DNA of 64,000 nucleotides from Acidobacteriota bacterium. Its GTDB lineage: Bacteria > Acidobacteriota > Blastocatellia > Pyrinomonadales > Pyrinomonadaceae. The notes beneath the pieces were generated by a model, which was given only the letters and a program-made list of their open reading frames with translations, had not been told where the DNA came from and did no database searches. Shown piece by piece: positions 25,980 to 35,410 of the stretch; positions within the stretch are counted from its first letter, which is position 1, and each line of letters starts with the position of its first letter. Location of the stretch: positions 632,248 to 696,247 of the forward strand of contig QHXR01000001.1 in the NCBI GenBank assembly GCA_003223025.1, given 5' to 3'. Both the position numbers and the translations under genes were made by a program.

Positions 25980-28907
25980 ATGAGCATTAACGAGATAACG
26001 GTTCGGGGGGCTCGTCAGCATAACCTCAAGAACATCAACGTAGAGATCCCGCGGAACAAGTTCACGGTCATTACCGGTCTGTCCGGTTCGGGAAAATCGA
26101 GCCTTGCGTTCGATACGATCTACGCCGAAGGGCAGCGTCGCTATGTCGAATCGTTGTCGGCTTATGCTCGTCAATTTCTGGATCAACTCGAGAAACCCGA
26201 TGTCGATTCGATCGAGGGATTGAGTCCGGCGATCTCGATCGAGCAGAAGATAGTTTCGAGATCCCCGCGCTCGACCGTCGGTACCGTCACCGAGATCTAC
26301 GATTATCTCCGCCTGATGTTTTCATCCATCGGCCAGCCGCACTGTCATCAATGCGGTGAGCCGATCACACGACAATCGCTCGAACAGATCGTTGCCGGAA
26401 TTTTGAATCTGCCCGAAGGCGAGCGAGTTATGATCCTCGCTCCGATCGTTCGGGGCCGGAAAGGTGAATTTAAGAAGGAGTTGGAGAAACTTCACAAAGA
26501 CGGATTCGTTCGTGCACGGATCGATGGCGAGATGCGGCAGCTCGATGAAGACATCGAGCTCGATAAGCGCCGCAATCACACGATCGAAGTAGTTGTGGAT
26601 CGCCTGCTGATGAAGAACGGTGTAAAGGATCGGCTGACGGAGTCGGTGAAGACTGCACTGAGACTAACCGGCGGCGCAGTTCTCATCTCGATCGTCGACG
26701 GCGAAGAGAAGCTCTACAGCGAGCGGATGGCGTGTATCAATTGCGGGATCAACATCGCATCGCTCGAGCCGCGTTCGTTCTCGTTCAACTCCGCATACGG
26801 CGCGTGCAAACGATGCCAGGGTCTCGGCACGGTGATGGAGATCGACGCGAATAAGATCGTGCCGGATCAATCGCAAAAAGCGGGGAAGATGAAATTCCTC
26901 GATGGTGTCGACAAGGCGAGCGGAAATTATCTGCAGTCGGCGCTGAACGCGATCATCGAGAAGTTCACCGACGGCGACAAGGTAGAGCCGCCTTCTGGTG
27001 AGGACGCGGAGAAGCGGGGACGCGGTGACGCGGTGAAGAAGAAGGTGAAGTCGTTGGTCTCGAAAACCAAAGACCAAAACCCGAAGGCCGAAGATCTTCT
27101 AAAAACAAAATTCTCCGATCTTCCAGTTGAGCTCCGAAATATATTTTTCCACGGTACGAAACGTCGCATGACGTTTCGACAGGGAACCTACAAGTACGAG
27201 AGTGACTGGAAAGGAGCTCTCCGAGTGATGCGCGACCGGATGGAAGATCCTCCGTCTGAAAAAACGCGTGCAGCGCTCGACGAGCTCGTTGCTCCGGTTC
27301 CGTGTCCGGTCTGCGAAGGAGCGCGGCTGCAGCCGGAAAGTCTGGCCGTAAAAGTTAACGGTCTTGGCATCGCGGATTATTCAACATTGCCGATCGATGA
27401 GTCGGTACAGAAGATCGACGATATCAAACTGACTCCGCGAGAAGAAAAGATCGCCGGACTCGTTCTAAAAGAGATTCGCGATCGTCTTCGATTTCTGACC
27501 GCAGTCGGACTCGGATATCTCACTTTGGATCGTGCATCTGCAACGTTGTCCGGTGGTGAAGGCCAACGGATCCGCCTTGCGACACAGATCGGTTCGCAGC
27601 TTCGAGGCGTGCTTTACGTATTGGACGAGCCGAGCATCGGTCTGCACCCGCGGGATAATCAGAAGCTGCTCGGAACGCTGCATCAACTGCGCGATCTCGG
27701 CAACACGGTTCTCGTCGTCGAGCATGATGAAGAAACGATCGAGCATGCCGACTACGTGGTCGATCTCGGTCCGCTTGCCGGAACGCACGGCGGCGAAATC
27801 GTTGCGACCGGAACTCCGGCTGATATCGAAAATAATCCAGACTCGCTTACCGGAAAATATCTGAATGGCGAATTGAAGATCGACGTTCCCGAGCTTCGTC
27901 GCTTACCAAACGGCAATCGCATCCGAGTGAAAGGCGCACGTGCGCATAATCTGAAAAACATCGATGTCGAATTTCCGCTCGGACTTCTGACTGTCGTTAC
28001 CGGCGTTTCAGGATCCGGCAAATCGACGTTGGTCGAAGATATCCTTTATCCGGCGCTTTATCGTCACGTTTATAGTTCGGCGATGGATCCGCTTGAGCAC
28101 GACTCGATCGAGGGACTCGATCTCGTCGATAAGATCATCGAGATCGACCAGACTCCGATCGGCCGAACGCCTCGTTCGAATCCTGCGACATACACAGGCC
28201 TGTTCACTCCGATCCGCGAACTATATGCGATGCTGCCGGAATCGCGGACTCGCGGTTATAAAGCCGGACGTTTTTCATTCAACGTGAAAGGCGGACGATG
28301 CGAAGGCTGCGAAGGCGATGGAATGAAGCGGATCGAGATGAACTTTCTGCCGGACGTTTACGTCACGTGCGACGTATGTCGCGGCAAGAGATACAATCGC
28401 GAAACTCTCGCCGTGAAGTACAAAGGTTTGTCGATCGCAGATCTGCTCGACACGACGATCGAAGATGCGCTTCCGATCCTCGAAAACATTCCGCAGATCA
28501 AACAAAAGCTTGAGACGCTGCTCGATGTCGGACTCGGTTATATCAAGATCGGTCAATCGTCGACAACGTTGAGCGGAGGCGAGGCTCAGCGTATTAAACT
28601 CGCAAAGGAACTTTCGAAACGTGCGACAGGGAAGACGATCTATATTCTCGATGAGCCGACGACGGGACTTCATTTCGCCGATGTGCACAAACTGCTCGAG
28701 GTATTGCAGAAGTTAGTTGATACCGGCAACACGGTGATCGTCATCGAGCACCATCTCGACGTGATCAAATCAGCCGACTACATCATCGATCTCGGTCCGG
28801 AAGGCGGTTCGGGTGGTGGAAAGGTAGTCGCGGCAGGAACTCCGGAAGAAGTCGCTCGTGTTCGGAAATCTTATACCGGCCAAGCGTTAAAAGGCGTTCT
28901 CAGTTAA
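25980..28907 (+). CDS. uvrA: UvrABC excinuclease subunit A
   Basis: 975 aa; damage-recognition ATPase of nucleotide excision repair. Both ABC cassettes are complete: Walker [15 protein letters not shown] and [14 protein letters not shown], signature motifs [13 protein letters not shown] and [13 protein letters not shown], and DEPS / DEPT Walker B. Zinc modules include CHQCGE, CINCG...CKRCQG, CPVCEG and CEGCEGDG...CDVCRG. Length exceeds the usual roughly 940 aa because residues about 335-380 carry a charged insertion ([19 protein letters not shown] ... [10 protein letters not shown]) that looks repeat-derived at DNA level. Confidence 0.97.
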   Translation: MSINEITVRGARQHNLKNINVEIPRNKFTVITGLSGSGKSSLAFDTIYAEGQRRYVESLSAYARQFLDQLEKPDVDSIEGLSPAISIEQKIVSRSPRSTVGTVTEIYDYLRLMFSSIGQPHCHQCGEPITRQSLEQIVAGILNLPEGERVMILAPIVRGRKGEFKKELEKLHKDGFVRARIDGEMRQLDEDIELDKRRNHTIEVVVDRLLMKNGVKDRLTESVKTALRLTGGAVLISIVDGEEKLYSERMACINCGINIASLEPRSFSFNSAYGACKRCQGLGTVMEIDANKIVPDQSQKAGKMKFLDGVDKASGNYLQSALNAIIEKFTDGDKVEPPSGEDAEKRGRGDAVKKKVKSLVSKTKDQNPKAEDLLKTKFSDLPVELRNIFFHGTKRRMTFRQGTYKYESDWKGALRVMRDRMEDPPSEKTRAALDELVAPVPCPVCEGARLQPESLAVKVNGLGIADYSTLPIDESVQKIDDIKLTPREEKIAGLVLKEIRDRLRFLTAVGLGYLTLDRASATLSGGEGQRIRLATQIGSQLRGVLYVLDEPSIGLHPRDNQKLLGTLHQLRDLGNTVLVVEHDEETIEHADYVVDLGPLAGTHGGEIVATGTPADIENNPDSLTGKYLNGELKIDVPELRRLPNGNRIRVKGARAHNLKNIDVEFPLGLLTVVTGVSGSGKSTLVEDILYPALYRHVYSSAMDPLEHDSIEGLDLVDKIIEIDQTPIGRTPRSNPATYTGLFTPIRELYAMLPESRTRGYKAGRFSFNVKGGRCEGCEGDGMKRIEMNFLPDVYVTCDVCRGKRYNRETLAVKYKGLSIADLLDTTIEDALPILENIPQIKQKLETLLDVGLGYIKIGQSSTTLSGGEAQRIKLAKELSKRATGKTIYILDEPTTGLHFADVHKLLEVLQKLVDTGNTVIVIEHHLDVIKSADYIIDLGPEGGSGGGKVVAAGTPEEVARVRKSYTGQALKGVLS
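26990..27115. repeat. word-repeat-like insertion in frame inside uvrA
   Basis: Contains tandem words GGACGCGGAGAAGCGGGGACGCGGTGACGCGG and TCTCGAAAACCAAAGACCAAAACCCGAAGG, resembling the intergenic word repeats of this window. It encodes a lysine-rich spacer absent from typical UvrA. Confidence 0.55.
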
Positions 28908-30031
28908 ATTCCGCTTTCGAGTAGCGAGACTAAGATCTGGATCCGCATTTCGCGCCGTTGGAATCCGTCGATCAGGATCATCGTGCGATCGAAATCCCTC
29001 TGAGCCAAAGTGCGGAACATCGACGGGTCGACATAAACACCAAAGTTATAACCGTTCGTCACCATGTATTCTCCTTGACGGATTCCGCCGCCTTGAAAGG
29101 CGTTGATCACCGCTGACGCCTCAGCGAGTTGATTGATCTGATCGACCAGCGGCTCGAAATTCCGGAACGCTTCGGTAGGTTCGATCCTCGCCATCGCATT
29201 GATCAACTGAATGATCTGGGAAAACTCGTTGTTCGTCTCGGGTTTTTGCGGAAGGAACGTACGGGCGCGCTGAAGGACTGCGTTTGCGCGTGCACGATTC
29301 TTCTCGGGATCTTTGTTGTAGATCGCGTTCGCGAGCGAGGTCAGAGCGGAGATGCGATTGCTCTCATTGAACTCCATGATCATGGCTTCCGCCGCATCAA
29401 AGTCGCCGAGGTTCATGAGGTGATGGGCGTGGTACCAATTCAAACTGCTGATCGCATTTTCAAGTGCGTCGTCTTCGAAATTCTCGTTGAGCAACGCCAC
29501 GGCTCGATCGTACTGGTTGGCGTCGCTGAACTTATTCGCTGCGACCGCGTATATCGGACGGCGTGATTCGGCCGGGAATTTTCTTGCCTCAGAGATCAAA
29601 ACGTCGGCAGTGGGATTCGAACTCATTAGTTTGGAATACGCCTCGCCATTTTGCATCGTGGGATGAAATCCACTGCTCCGGCTATTCGGTGACATCTTTT
29701 TCAGCAGATCGAGCGAGCTTGGCGAGAAACGCTTGGCAATCGGCTGAAGCTGGTCGAGCGGTATGTAGTTCATCGCAGGGGCGCGTTCGATGTACACAGA
29801 AAGGAGCTTTAATCCCAAAGACCGCATTCCGGATTCTGAAAACGCGATGTGTTTGTCTTCGGGTGAGCGTTCGCGGAGGTAGTCGGAAAGGATCGAGGTC
29901 GATAGAGTGATCAGATCGTAGTTCGCCTGGTTGTTAGAGCCGAAAAAGGATTTCGATACCAAACGATCGACGACTTCATTCGCCAGCTCGTTTCCGGTCG
30001 CGGGATCTTTGCTCCAAACCTTGTTCAGCAT
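28904..30031 (-). CDS. C-terminal part of a frame-split exported helical-repeat protein
   Basis: 375 aa open frame, predominantly alpha-helical with TPR-like spacing ([51 protein letters not shown]). Its apparent start [10 protein letters not shown] lies inside the helical array and overlaps the upstream frame ending at 29976. Reading with one extra CT dinucleotide near 30050 joins the two parts smoothly ([17 protein letters not shown]). No enzyme motif; function unknown. It converges on uvrA with a 4-nt overlap. Confidence 0.75.
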   Translation of the reverse strand: MLNKVWSKDPATGNELANEVVDRLVSKSFFGSNNQANYDLITLSTSILSDYLRERSPEDKHIAFSESGMRSLGLKLLSVYIERAPAMNYIPLDQLQPIAKRFSPSSLDLLKKMSPNSRSSGFHPTMQNGEAYSKLMSSNPTADVLISEARKFPAESRRPIYAVAANKFSDANQYDRAVALLNENFEDDALENAISSLNWYHAHHLMNLGDFDAAEAMIMEFNESNRISALTSLANAIYNKDPEKNRARANAVLQRARTFLPQKPETNNEFSQIIQLINAMARIEPTEAFRNFEPLVDQINQLAEASAVINAFQGGGIRQGEYMVTNGYNFGVYVDPSMFRTLAQRDFDRTMILIDGFQRREMRIQILVSLLESGI

Positions 30032-30623
30032 CGCGAGTGTCTCGTTTGAAAGAGAGAAGCTCGATTGATCGTTCGGGTTTCTGATCGGCGATCATCCTGA
30101 TCAGACGTTGTTCGAGATTTAGTTCCTGCTGTGCGATTTGTGGAAAGTTGTAGGCATTTCCGATCTTTGCATTTCCGGCGCTTTTCTCTGCGAGAGCTCT
30201 CTGGACAGCGGTAGGCCGCGTGCGATAGAGACTGTTCAATGCGAATTCCGCGTCAGCTCCGGCGATCGCATTCAGTACCGCGGGTCGGAGCGACTGGCTC
30301 ATCAGGAGATCATAATTTTGTTGATTCGGATTCTTGTTCGCCTCGGCGATGCCTTCTGCGGCGATGAGATCCGTGACGGCATTTCGGAATAGAGCAGCGG
30401 CTTGTTCGGAGTCTTCTTTCCAGATCGCGGCGCCCAGTTTTGAATAAATGAATGCGCGATTTTCAGGAAGTCTGAGTTCGCCCGCGTCGCGGATGACAGC
30501 ATCGATGATCTTGGCTCGACGTGCCTTTGCGGTTTCCGCATCCCGGGCCGCGGGATCCTGGGCGATTCCGGTCACCGACAACATAAAAAGGAAAACCACG
30601 CCGACCGCTATTTTCTTGCTCAT
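29976..30623 (-). CDS. N-terminal part of the frame-split exported protein
   Basis: 215 aa. Signal peptide MSKKIAVGVVFLFMLSVTGIAQ, then helical repeats (AFIYSKLGAAIWKEDSEQAAALFRNAVTDLI). The last about 20 residues ([23 protein letters not shown]) are basic and out of character, as expected after a frameshift. The break coincides with a short AG/CT dinucleotide run at about 30048-30058. Together with the downstream frame the protein would be about 570 aa. Confidence 0.75.
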   Translation of the reverse strand: MSKKIAVGVVFLFMLSVTGIAQDPAARDAETAKARRAKIIDAVIRDAGELRLPENRAFIYSKLGAAIWKEDSEQAAALFRNAVTDLIAAEGIAEANKNPNQQNYDLLMSQSLRPAVLNAIAGADAEFALNSLYRTRPTAVQRALAEKSAGNAKIGNAYNFPQIAQQELNLEQRLIRMIADQKPERSIELLSFKRDTRDAEQGLEQRSRDRKRAGE

Positions 30624-30818
30624 ATGGTTTAATGCCTTATTTATTGAACGAGTTTCTACTAGGAGCTTGCATCGGGTCCAAAGGTTGTATAAACCGCCTA
30701 ATCTTTATCCGGCTCTCGCAAATTTTAGCACTTGCCCGTACAATCCTAGTCGATCCAATCAAGCCGGTCCGCGGCTTAGAGCTCATATTCAGAAAAACAA
30801 AAACCGGAGATTGAACTG

Positions 30819-31640
30819 ATGCGACTGAGATCTGAAACCTTACTAACATTAATTTTCGTCCTCGCGCTTTTGATCGGCTGTAAGTCGTTCGAGAAGCTAA
30901 CCGCAAACAACGCAACAAACAGCAACACAAACGCGAAGGCGGGTAGTTCGACTTCCACGAGCGCGAACACTGAGTCTGCTGACGTAGAACCGAACGAGGA
31001 CGGAACGATTCCATCCGGCACCGGAACCGAGAAAGAAAAGCCGGCGGCCGGAAAAGGCAACGTTCAAGGCAAGGCGTTTTTCAACGAGAAGCCGGCGGCC
31101 GGCGTCGACGTCAAACTTTGTAAGACGTTCAATCAGTTTTTTGGCGGATGCGGCGGCGAGACATTCACCGCGAAGACGGATGAGAACGGCGAATATCTAA
31201 TTAAAAATGTGCCGCCCGGAGTTTACGAAGGCTTGACGGTGCGAGTCTTCAATACTCCGTACTATGTGTTTGCGACGTCCGGAATAATCTCCGCGGCAAA
31301 GTATGAGATCGCCGCCGACAAGACATACTTTGCTCCGGATTCGCATCTCTTCAAGAACGATCTGAAACTCGTAAGTCCGAAAGCCGGATCTAGGATTGCC
31401 GGCGACGGGATCGAAGTTAAATGGGAGCCGTACACGGACGCGGCATATTACAAATTCAGCATCCACGCCGACACCGGCGAGACCGAATACGACTTCATCA
31501 ACAAACGCGTGGATGACACATCGTACGTTCTCGACAAACCTCTGAAGCCCGGCTCGTATCGGATCGAGGTCGATGCGTTCACGGCGAATGATCGGAAGCT
31601 CGCTCAGAGCTCGGACGATATTAAGTTCACTGTGAAGTAG
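30819..31640 (+). CDS. lipoprotein with carboxypeptidase-regulatory-like and Fn3-like domains
   Basis: 273 aa. The signal ends in a lipobox (LALLIGC) with Cys21 for lipidation. An Asn/Thr/Ser-rich linker follows (residues 25-75), then a beta-sandwich domain (NVQGKAFFNEKPAAGVDVKLC ... TDENGEYLIKNVPPGVYEGLTVRV) like carboxypeptidase-regulatory domains, and a C-terminal Fn3-like domain (VSPKAGSRIAGDGIEVKWEPYTDAAYYKFSI ... PGSYRIEVDAF). Probably outer-membrane or periplasm-facing. GGAG lies 10 nt before the ATG. Confidence 0.82.
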   Translation: MRLRSETLLTLIFVLALLIGCKSFEKLTANNATNSNTNAKAGSSTSTSANTESADVEPNEDGTIPSGTGTEKEKPAAGKGNVQGKAFFNEKPAAGVDVKLCKTFNQFFGGCGGETFTAKTDENGEYLIKNVPPGVYEGLTVRVFNTPYYVFATSGIISAAKYEIAADKTYFAPDSHLFKNDLKLVSPKAGSRIAGDGIEVKWEPYTDAAYYKFSIHADTGETEYDFINKRVDDTSYVLDKPLKPGSYRIEVDAFTANDRKLAQSSDDIKFTVK

Positions 31641-31798
31641 CGAGACGGAAGGGAAGACAGGAGACGGGAGACAGGAGACGGGAGACGGGAGACAGGAGAA
31701 TGTGGGTTCCGCTTCTGGTCTCCAGTCTCCAGTCTCCCGTCTCCCGTCTCCCGTCTCTTGTCTCTTGTCTCTTGTCTCTTGTCTCCTGTCTTCTTCCC
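31641..31798. repeat. long inverted word repeat, GGAGACGGGAGACAGGAGAC type
   Basis: The left arm is tandem GGGAGAC/AGGAGAC heptamers (31655-31698); the right arm is tandem GTCTCCC/GTCTCTT heptamers (31716-31790). Starts right after the lipoprotein stop and ends about 40 nt before the next start. One of the purest word arrays in the window. Confidence 0.92.
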
Positions 31799-31841
31799 CG
31801 GCACGGTCGTTGCTTTCTCTCTACCCAACAAGGAGGAAGTT

Positions 31842-32033
31842 ATGAGTACAACTGGAAAAGCGCAAGCAAACGATACAGGTGACTGGGCGAGCAACAAGGA
31901 AATGAATCCGGCGGCGAACTCTTCGGTGACGGAGGATGGATTGCTCGAAGACGAGAATACGAAAACGGCCGGTGGCGATTGGCGCGGCGAAGATGATGAG
32001 GATGTCGATACGGAACGAACAACGGAAAACTAG
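31842..32033 (+). CDS. small acidic hydrophilic protein, hypothetical
   Basis: 63 aa, no hydrophobic segment, rich in Asp, Glu, Asn and Thr (MSTTGKAQANDTGDWASNKE ... GDWRGEDDEDVDTERTTEN). The start is fixed by an almost ideal ribosome-binding site AAGGAGGAAG, so high expression is likely. The GDW motif occurs twice (TGDWASNKE, GGDWRGEDD). No family recognised; an intrinsically disordered stress-type protein is one possibility. Confidence 0.72.
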   Translation: MSTTGKAQANDTGDWASNKEMNPAANSSVTEDGLLEDENTKTAGGDWRGEDDEDVDTERTTEN

Positions 32034-32074
32034 CAGGTCTATCAATCCAGGAAAGGGCGGATCAACAGTCCGCC

Positions 32075-32818
32075 CTACTTTATTGCTTCGATCATCTCTT
32101 TCACCGCCTGACTCAATCCAACGAAAACTGAACGCGAGATGATGTTATGTCCGATGTTGAATTCGGTGATCTCGGGAATCGAGGCGAGCGATGCAACATT
32201 TCGATAAGTAAGTCCGTGACCCGCCGCGACGATGAGTCCGAGTTTCACTGCATGCGTCGCCGCTTGTGCGATGCGACTTATTTCCGCCGCCGCCTTCTGA
32301 GCTCCTTCGCCATGCGACGCGCGTGAGCTCAATGTCATATCCGCGTACTCGGCGGTACACAACTCGACTTGTTGGGCTCCGGCTCCGTTCGCGGCTTCGA
32401 TCTGTTCAAGATCCGGGTCGAGAAAGATGCTGACAAAAATTCCCGCCGCTTTTAATTTCCCGACGACACGTTTTACGTTTTCGAAATTGGCGACGACATC
32501 CAGGCCGCCTTCGGTCGTTACTTCATTCGGACTTTCGGGCACGAGCGAAACTGCTTCGGGCATCGTGCGCAGAGCGATCTCAACCATCTCATCGGTCGCG
32601 GCCATTTCGACATTGAGATATGTCGTTACAACTTCACGCAAGACTTCGATATCGCGATCCTGTATGTGGCGACGATCGCCGCGCAGGTGAACCGTGATCC
32701 CGTGCGCCCCGGCCTGTTCGCAGATCACGGCAGCGGTCACGATGCTCGGCTCGATCGTCTTTCGCGCTTCGCGAATCGTCGCGACATGATCGATGTTGAC
32801 GTTAAGTTTTGCTGCCAT
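32075..32818 (-). CDS. pdxJ: pyridoxine 5'-phosphate synthase
   Basis: 247 aa; condenses 1-deoxyxylulose 5-phosphate with aminoacetone phosphate in vitamin B6 synthesis. A TIM barrel with the family start LNVNIDHVATIREAR, the HLRGDRRHIQDRD active-site block, the LVPESPNEVTTEGGLDV motif and the phosphate-binding C-terminus AGHGLTYRNV. The ATG at 32818 is preceded by GAGGTG; an in-frame GTG at 32830 is less likely. It overlaps the end of the glycosyltransferase gene by 17 nt. Confidence 0.96.
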   Translation of the reverse strand: MAAKLNVNIDHVATIREARKTIEPSIVTAAVICEQAGAHGITVHLRGDRRHIQDRDIEVLREVVTTYLNVEMAATDEMVEIALRTMPEAVSLVPESPNEVTTEGGLDVVANFENVKRVVGKLKAAGIFVSIFLDPDLEQIEAANGAGAQQVELCTAEYADMTLSSRASHGEGAQKAAAEISRIAQAATHAVKLGLIVAAGHGLTYRNVASLASIPEITEFNIGHNIISRSVFVGLSQAVKEMIEAIK

Positions 32819-33551
32819 GATCGTAAGCACCTCGCTTTGCGTATCCGCGAATTTCGGTCACTTCTTTGAACATCCGAATACTATCACGCACGACGCTGAC
32901 CTTGCTCCGCTCATCGTTGTTCCAGCGCACGGGAATTTCTTTTAGACGGAGGCCGTGAAGTTTTGCAACGTAAAGGAACTCGACATCGAATCCGAACCTG
33001 TCGATCTTCATCAAATCGAGGAGTGGTCGAAACTTTGTCATGTTAAATGCTTTGAATCCGCATTGCGTATCCCAGAACGGCATGCCCGTGAGCGAACGGA
33101 CGACAAGGTTGAATACTTTTCCGCCCTGCTCGCGCCTCCACGGCTGATGCGTTCCGATGAGCGTTCGATCCAGCGCACGTGAGCCGAAAGTCAGATCGTA
33201 CTCGCCGTTACGGATCGGATCGATGAGCTTCGGCATTTCTTCGATGGGAGTCGAAAGATCGGCGTCGGAGAAAATAGCGATATCAGACTTGGCGGCGAGG
33301 AGTCCGGTTTTCACCGCGAATCCCTTGCCGCGGTTTTCTTCATAGCGAATAACGTTTGTGGGAGTGTCGCTCGCACTGGAGAATGCCTCGCGCGCGGCAT
33401 CGGCGGTTCGGTCCCGCGAACCGTCGTCAACGACGATCAGCTCGGCATTGATCGAGTTCTTTTGAAGAAACGAAAGGATCTTTTCGATCGAGTCCCCGAC
33501 TCGGGCCTCTTCTTCAAAAGCGGGAATAACAATGGAGATTTCTGATGGCAT
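32802..33551 (-). CDS. family 2 glycosyltransferase (dolichyl-phosphate glucosyltransferase-like)
   Basis: 249 aa. GT-A fold motifs: ISIVIPAFEEEARVGDSI, VVDDGSRDRTADAA, the DxD in IFSDADLSTPIEEM, and the acceptor region TQCGFKAFNMTKFRPLLDLMKIDRFGFDVEFLYVAK. This pattern matches ALG5-like enzymes acting on polyprenyl-phosphate. No C-terminal membrane helices. The start was set at MPSEISIVIPAFEE; the extra open frame upstream is not conserved-looking. It is coupled to pdxJ by a 17-nt overlap. Confidence 0.88.
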   Translation of the reverse strand: MPSEISIVIPAFEEEARVGDSIEKILSFLQKNSINAELIVVDDGSRDRTADAAREAFSSASDTPTNVIRYEENRGKGFAVKTGLLAAKSDIAIFSDADLSTPIEEMPKLIDPIRNGEYDLTFGSRALDRTLIGTHQPWRREQGGKVFNLVVRSLTGMPFWDTQCGFKAFNMTKFRPLLDLMKIDRFGFDVEFLYVAKLHGLRLKEIPVRWNNDERSKVSVVRDSIRMFKEVTEIRGYAKRGAYDHGSKT

Positions 33552-33761
33552 CGGACAAAACGTAAATGGTAAAGCGTTATCGAATAAATGTAAATCCAGT
33601 CCCGGAGAAGGCCGGAGCCAAGAAGACACAGTGCGAACAAGGCCGCAAACAATACACCGCGGTTCCACGTATAAGACATCTCCGGGGATTTTGGTGACAA
33701 CCGGCATCGAAATTCGGACAACTAAATTTATGCTATACTTTCAAGGTTTTTGGAGCATTTG

Positions 33762-35321
33762 ATGAATAGAAATTTCGCGATCGGGGCAGTTGTTTTGGTT
33801 GTCATCGGGGCAGTGTTTGGCGGTCTGTTTGGCCGTTTTTCGTCAATGACCTCGGCGGATTCCAGCGTCACCTCGGGCGGGATCGCTACCGATTACACCG
33901 AAGCGTTAAAGGTTATCGCACTCGATCCGCACTCGTCGTTCTTTACGCGGGATGAATTTCGAAAGCTTTACGAAGAGCAGGCGTCGCAGTTTTATGGCAT
34001 CGGCGTTTCCATCCTTCAGCATCGCGACGGCGTATATGTACAGTCGGTGATCCCGAACACGCCGGCGGACAAGGCCGGGCTCCGATACGGCGATCGCTTT
34101 CTTCAAGTTGATGGGAAAGACGCGACGGAGTGGTCGAGTGCGGAAGTTTCCAAAAACGTCCGGGGCAAGGGTGGCACTCCTGTAAAAGTAAAAGTCGAGC
34201 GTGTCTCGTCAGCCGCTCCGCTTGAGTTCGAGATCGTACGCGGCGGCGTTCCTCTTCCGTCGATCCGAAATTATTTCATGCTCCCGAATGGCGTAGGGTA
34301 TGTTGGTCTGACGGGCGGCTTCCAGGAAACAACTTCAGAAGAATTGAGCGACGCGATCAAGGATCTACAGAAGCAGGGAATGAAGAGTCTCGTTCTCGAC
34401 CTTCGCGGAAATCCCGGCGGACTTCTTCCGCAGGCGATCGATGTCGTCGGAAAGTTTGTTCCGAGCGGGCAGACTGTCGTCTCGGTGAAGGGACGTGCGG
34501 CTTACGCAAAAGTGCAGCAGCTGCGCTCGAAGGGAGGGCAGATAGAGGACTTCCCGCTGGTCGTGATGATCAACGGCGGCTCAGCGTCTGCATCCGAGAT
34601 CGTCGCCGGTGCGATTCAGGATTACGGCCGTGGCGTGATCGTCGGAACCGATAGCTTCGGCAAAGGTCTGGTCCAACGAGTTTTCCAGTTGCCGTACGAT
34701 ACAGGTCTGACGCTTACGACGGCTCGTTACTACACGCCGTTCGGACGCTCGCTGCAGCGCGATTATTCGAATGGTTCGATCTACGAGTACTACTCGCATC
34801 AGGACGATCCGACCTCAACAGAAGAGAACAAACCGAAACCCGCTGGCAGTCCGGTCACGACGGCGAACGGCCGCGTTCTCTATGGCGGCCGCGGGATCGA
34901 GCCCGATGTGAAAGCTCCGGCTCTCGAGTTCAACGCACTTCGCGCGAGAATAATCGACTCGGCATTCTACTTCACGCGTCAGCTTGCGGCCGGCAAGATC
35001 CAGGGTTTTGAAAATTACAAGGTTGATCGTCAGGATCAGAGTTTGACGATCGCTCCGAGTGCACTCGTCATAAACGACAAACTCTTCGAAGCGTTCCGCG
35101 CTTTCACGATCGCAGATAAAAAGAGCGGATTGTCGGTCGAGAATATAAACAGTCAGACGGATTTTGCGAAAACAAGACTTCGCGAAGAACTCGCAACGGC
35201 GAATTATTCGAACGAGGCCGGCATTCAGGTTCTGCTCGAAGTCGATCCGCAGGTTCTGAAGGCGATCGAAGCGATGCCCGAGGCTCGTAAGATGCTCGAA
35301 CGTAACGTCGCAGCTAATTGA
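33762..35321 (+). CDS. S41 family C-terminal processing peptidase
   Basis: 519 aa periplasmic serine protease anchored by an N-terminal helix (FAIGAVVLVVIGAVFGGLFG). A PDZ domain at about residues 80-165 (GVYVQSVIPNTPADKAGLRYGDRFLQVDG) precedes the S41 core: GMKSLVLDLRGNPGGLL, the nucleophile Ser in INGGSASASEIVAGAIQD and the general-base Lys in TDSFGKGLVQ. The final 120 residues are helical. The ATG at 33762 was preferred to the TTG at 33750; a TATACT -10-like box lies about 30 nt upstream. Confidence 0.92.
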   Translation: MNRNFAIGAVVLVVIGAVFGGLFGRFSSMTSADSSVTSGGIATDYTEALKVIALDPHSSFFTRDEFRKLYEEQASQFYGIGVSILQHRDGVYVQSVIPNTPADKAGLRYGDRFLQVDGKDATEWSSAEVSKNVRGKGGTPVKVKVERVSSAAPLEFEIVRGGVPLPSIRNYFMLPNGVGYVGLTGGFQETTSEELSDAIKDLQKQGMKSLVLDLRGNPGGLLPQAIDVVGKFVPSGQTVVSVKGRAAYAKVQQLRSKGGQIEDFPLVVMINGGSASASEIVAGAIQDYGRGVIVGTDSFGKGLVQRVFQLPYDTGLTLTTARYYTPFGRSLQRDYSNGSIYEYYSHQDDPTSTEENKPKPAGSPVTTANGRVLYGGRGIEPDVKAPALEFNALRARIIDSAFYFTRQLAAGKIQGFENYKVDRQDQSLTIAPSALVINDKLFEAFRAFTIADKKSGLSVENINSQTDFAKTRLREELATANYSNEAGIQVLLEVDPQVLKAIEAMPEARKMLERNVAAN

Positions 35322-35340
35322 TCAAACTTAAAATCTGACC

Positions 35341-35373
35341 AAAGACGAACTCCGATGCGAGTTCGTCTTTTTA
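35341..35373 (+). terminator. Rho-independent terminator after S41 peptidase
   Basis: AAAGACGAACTC / GAGTTCGTCTTT, 12-bp perfect stem, 6-nt loop, then TTTAG. The stem is A/T flanked on both sides and may work in both directions. Confidence 0.85.
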
Positions 35374-35410
35374 GTTATCGCGCGATATCACTTAGAATAT
35401 TTTTGGTTGT

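Noticed and set aside
31641-31798. CRISPR array
   Set aside because: The heptamer words are contiguous with no unique spacers, and the two arms are inverted, not direct.
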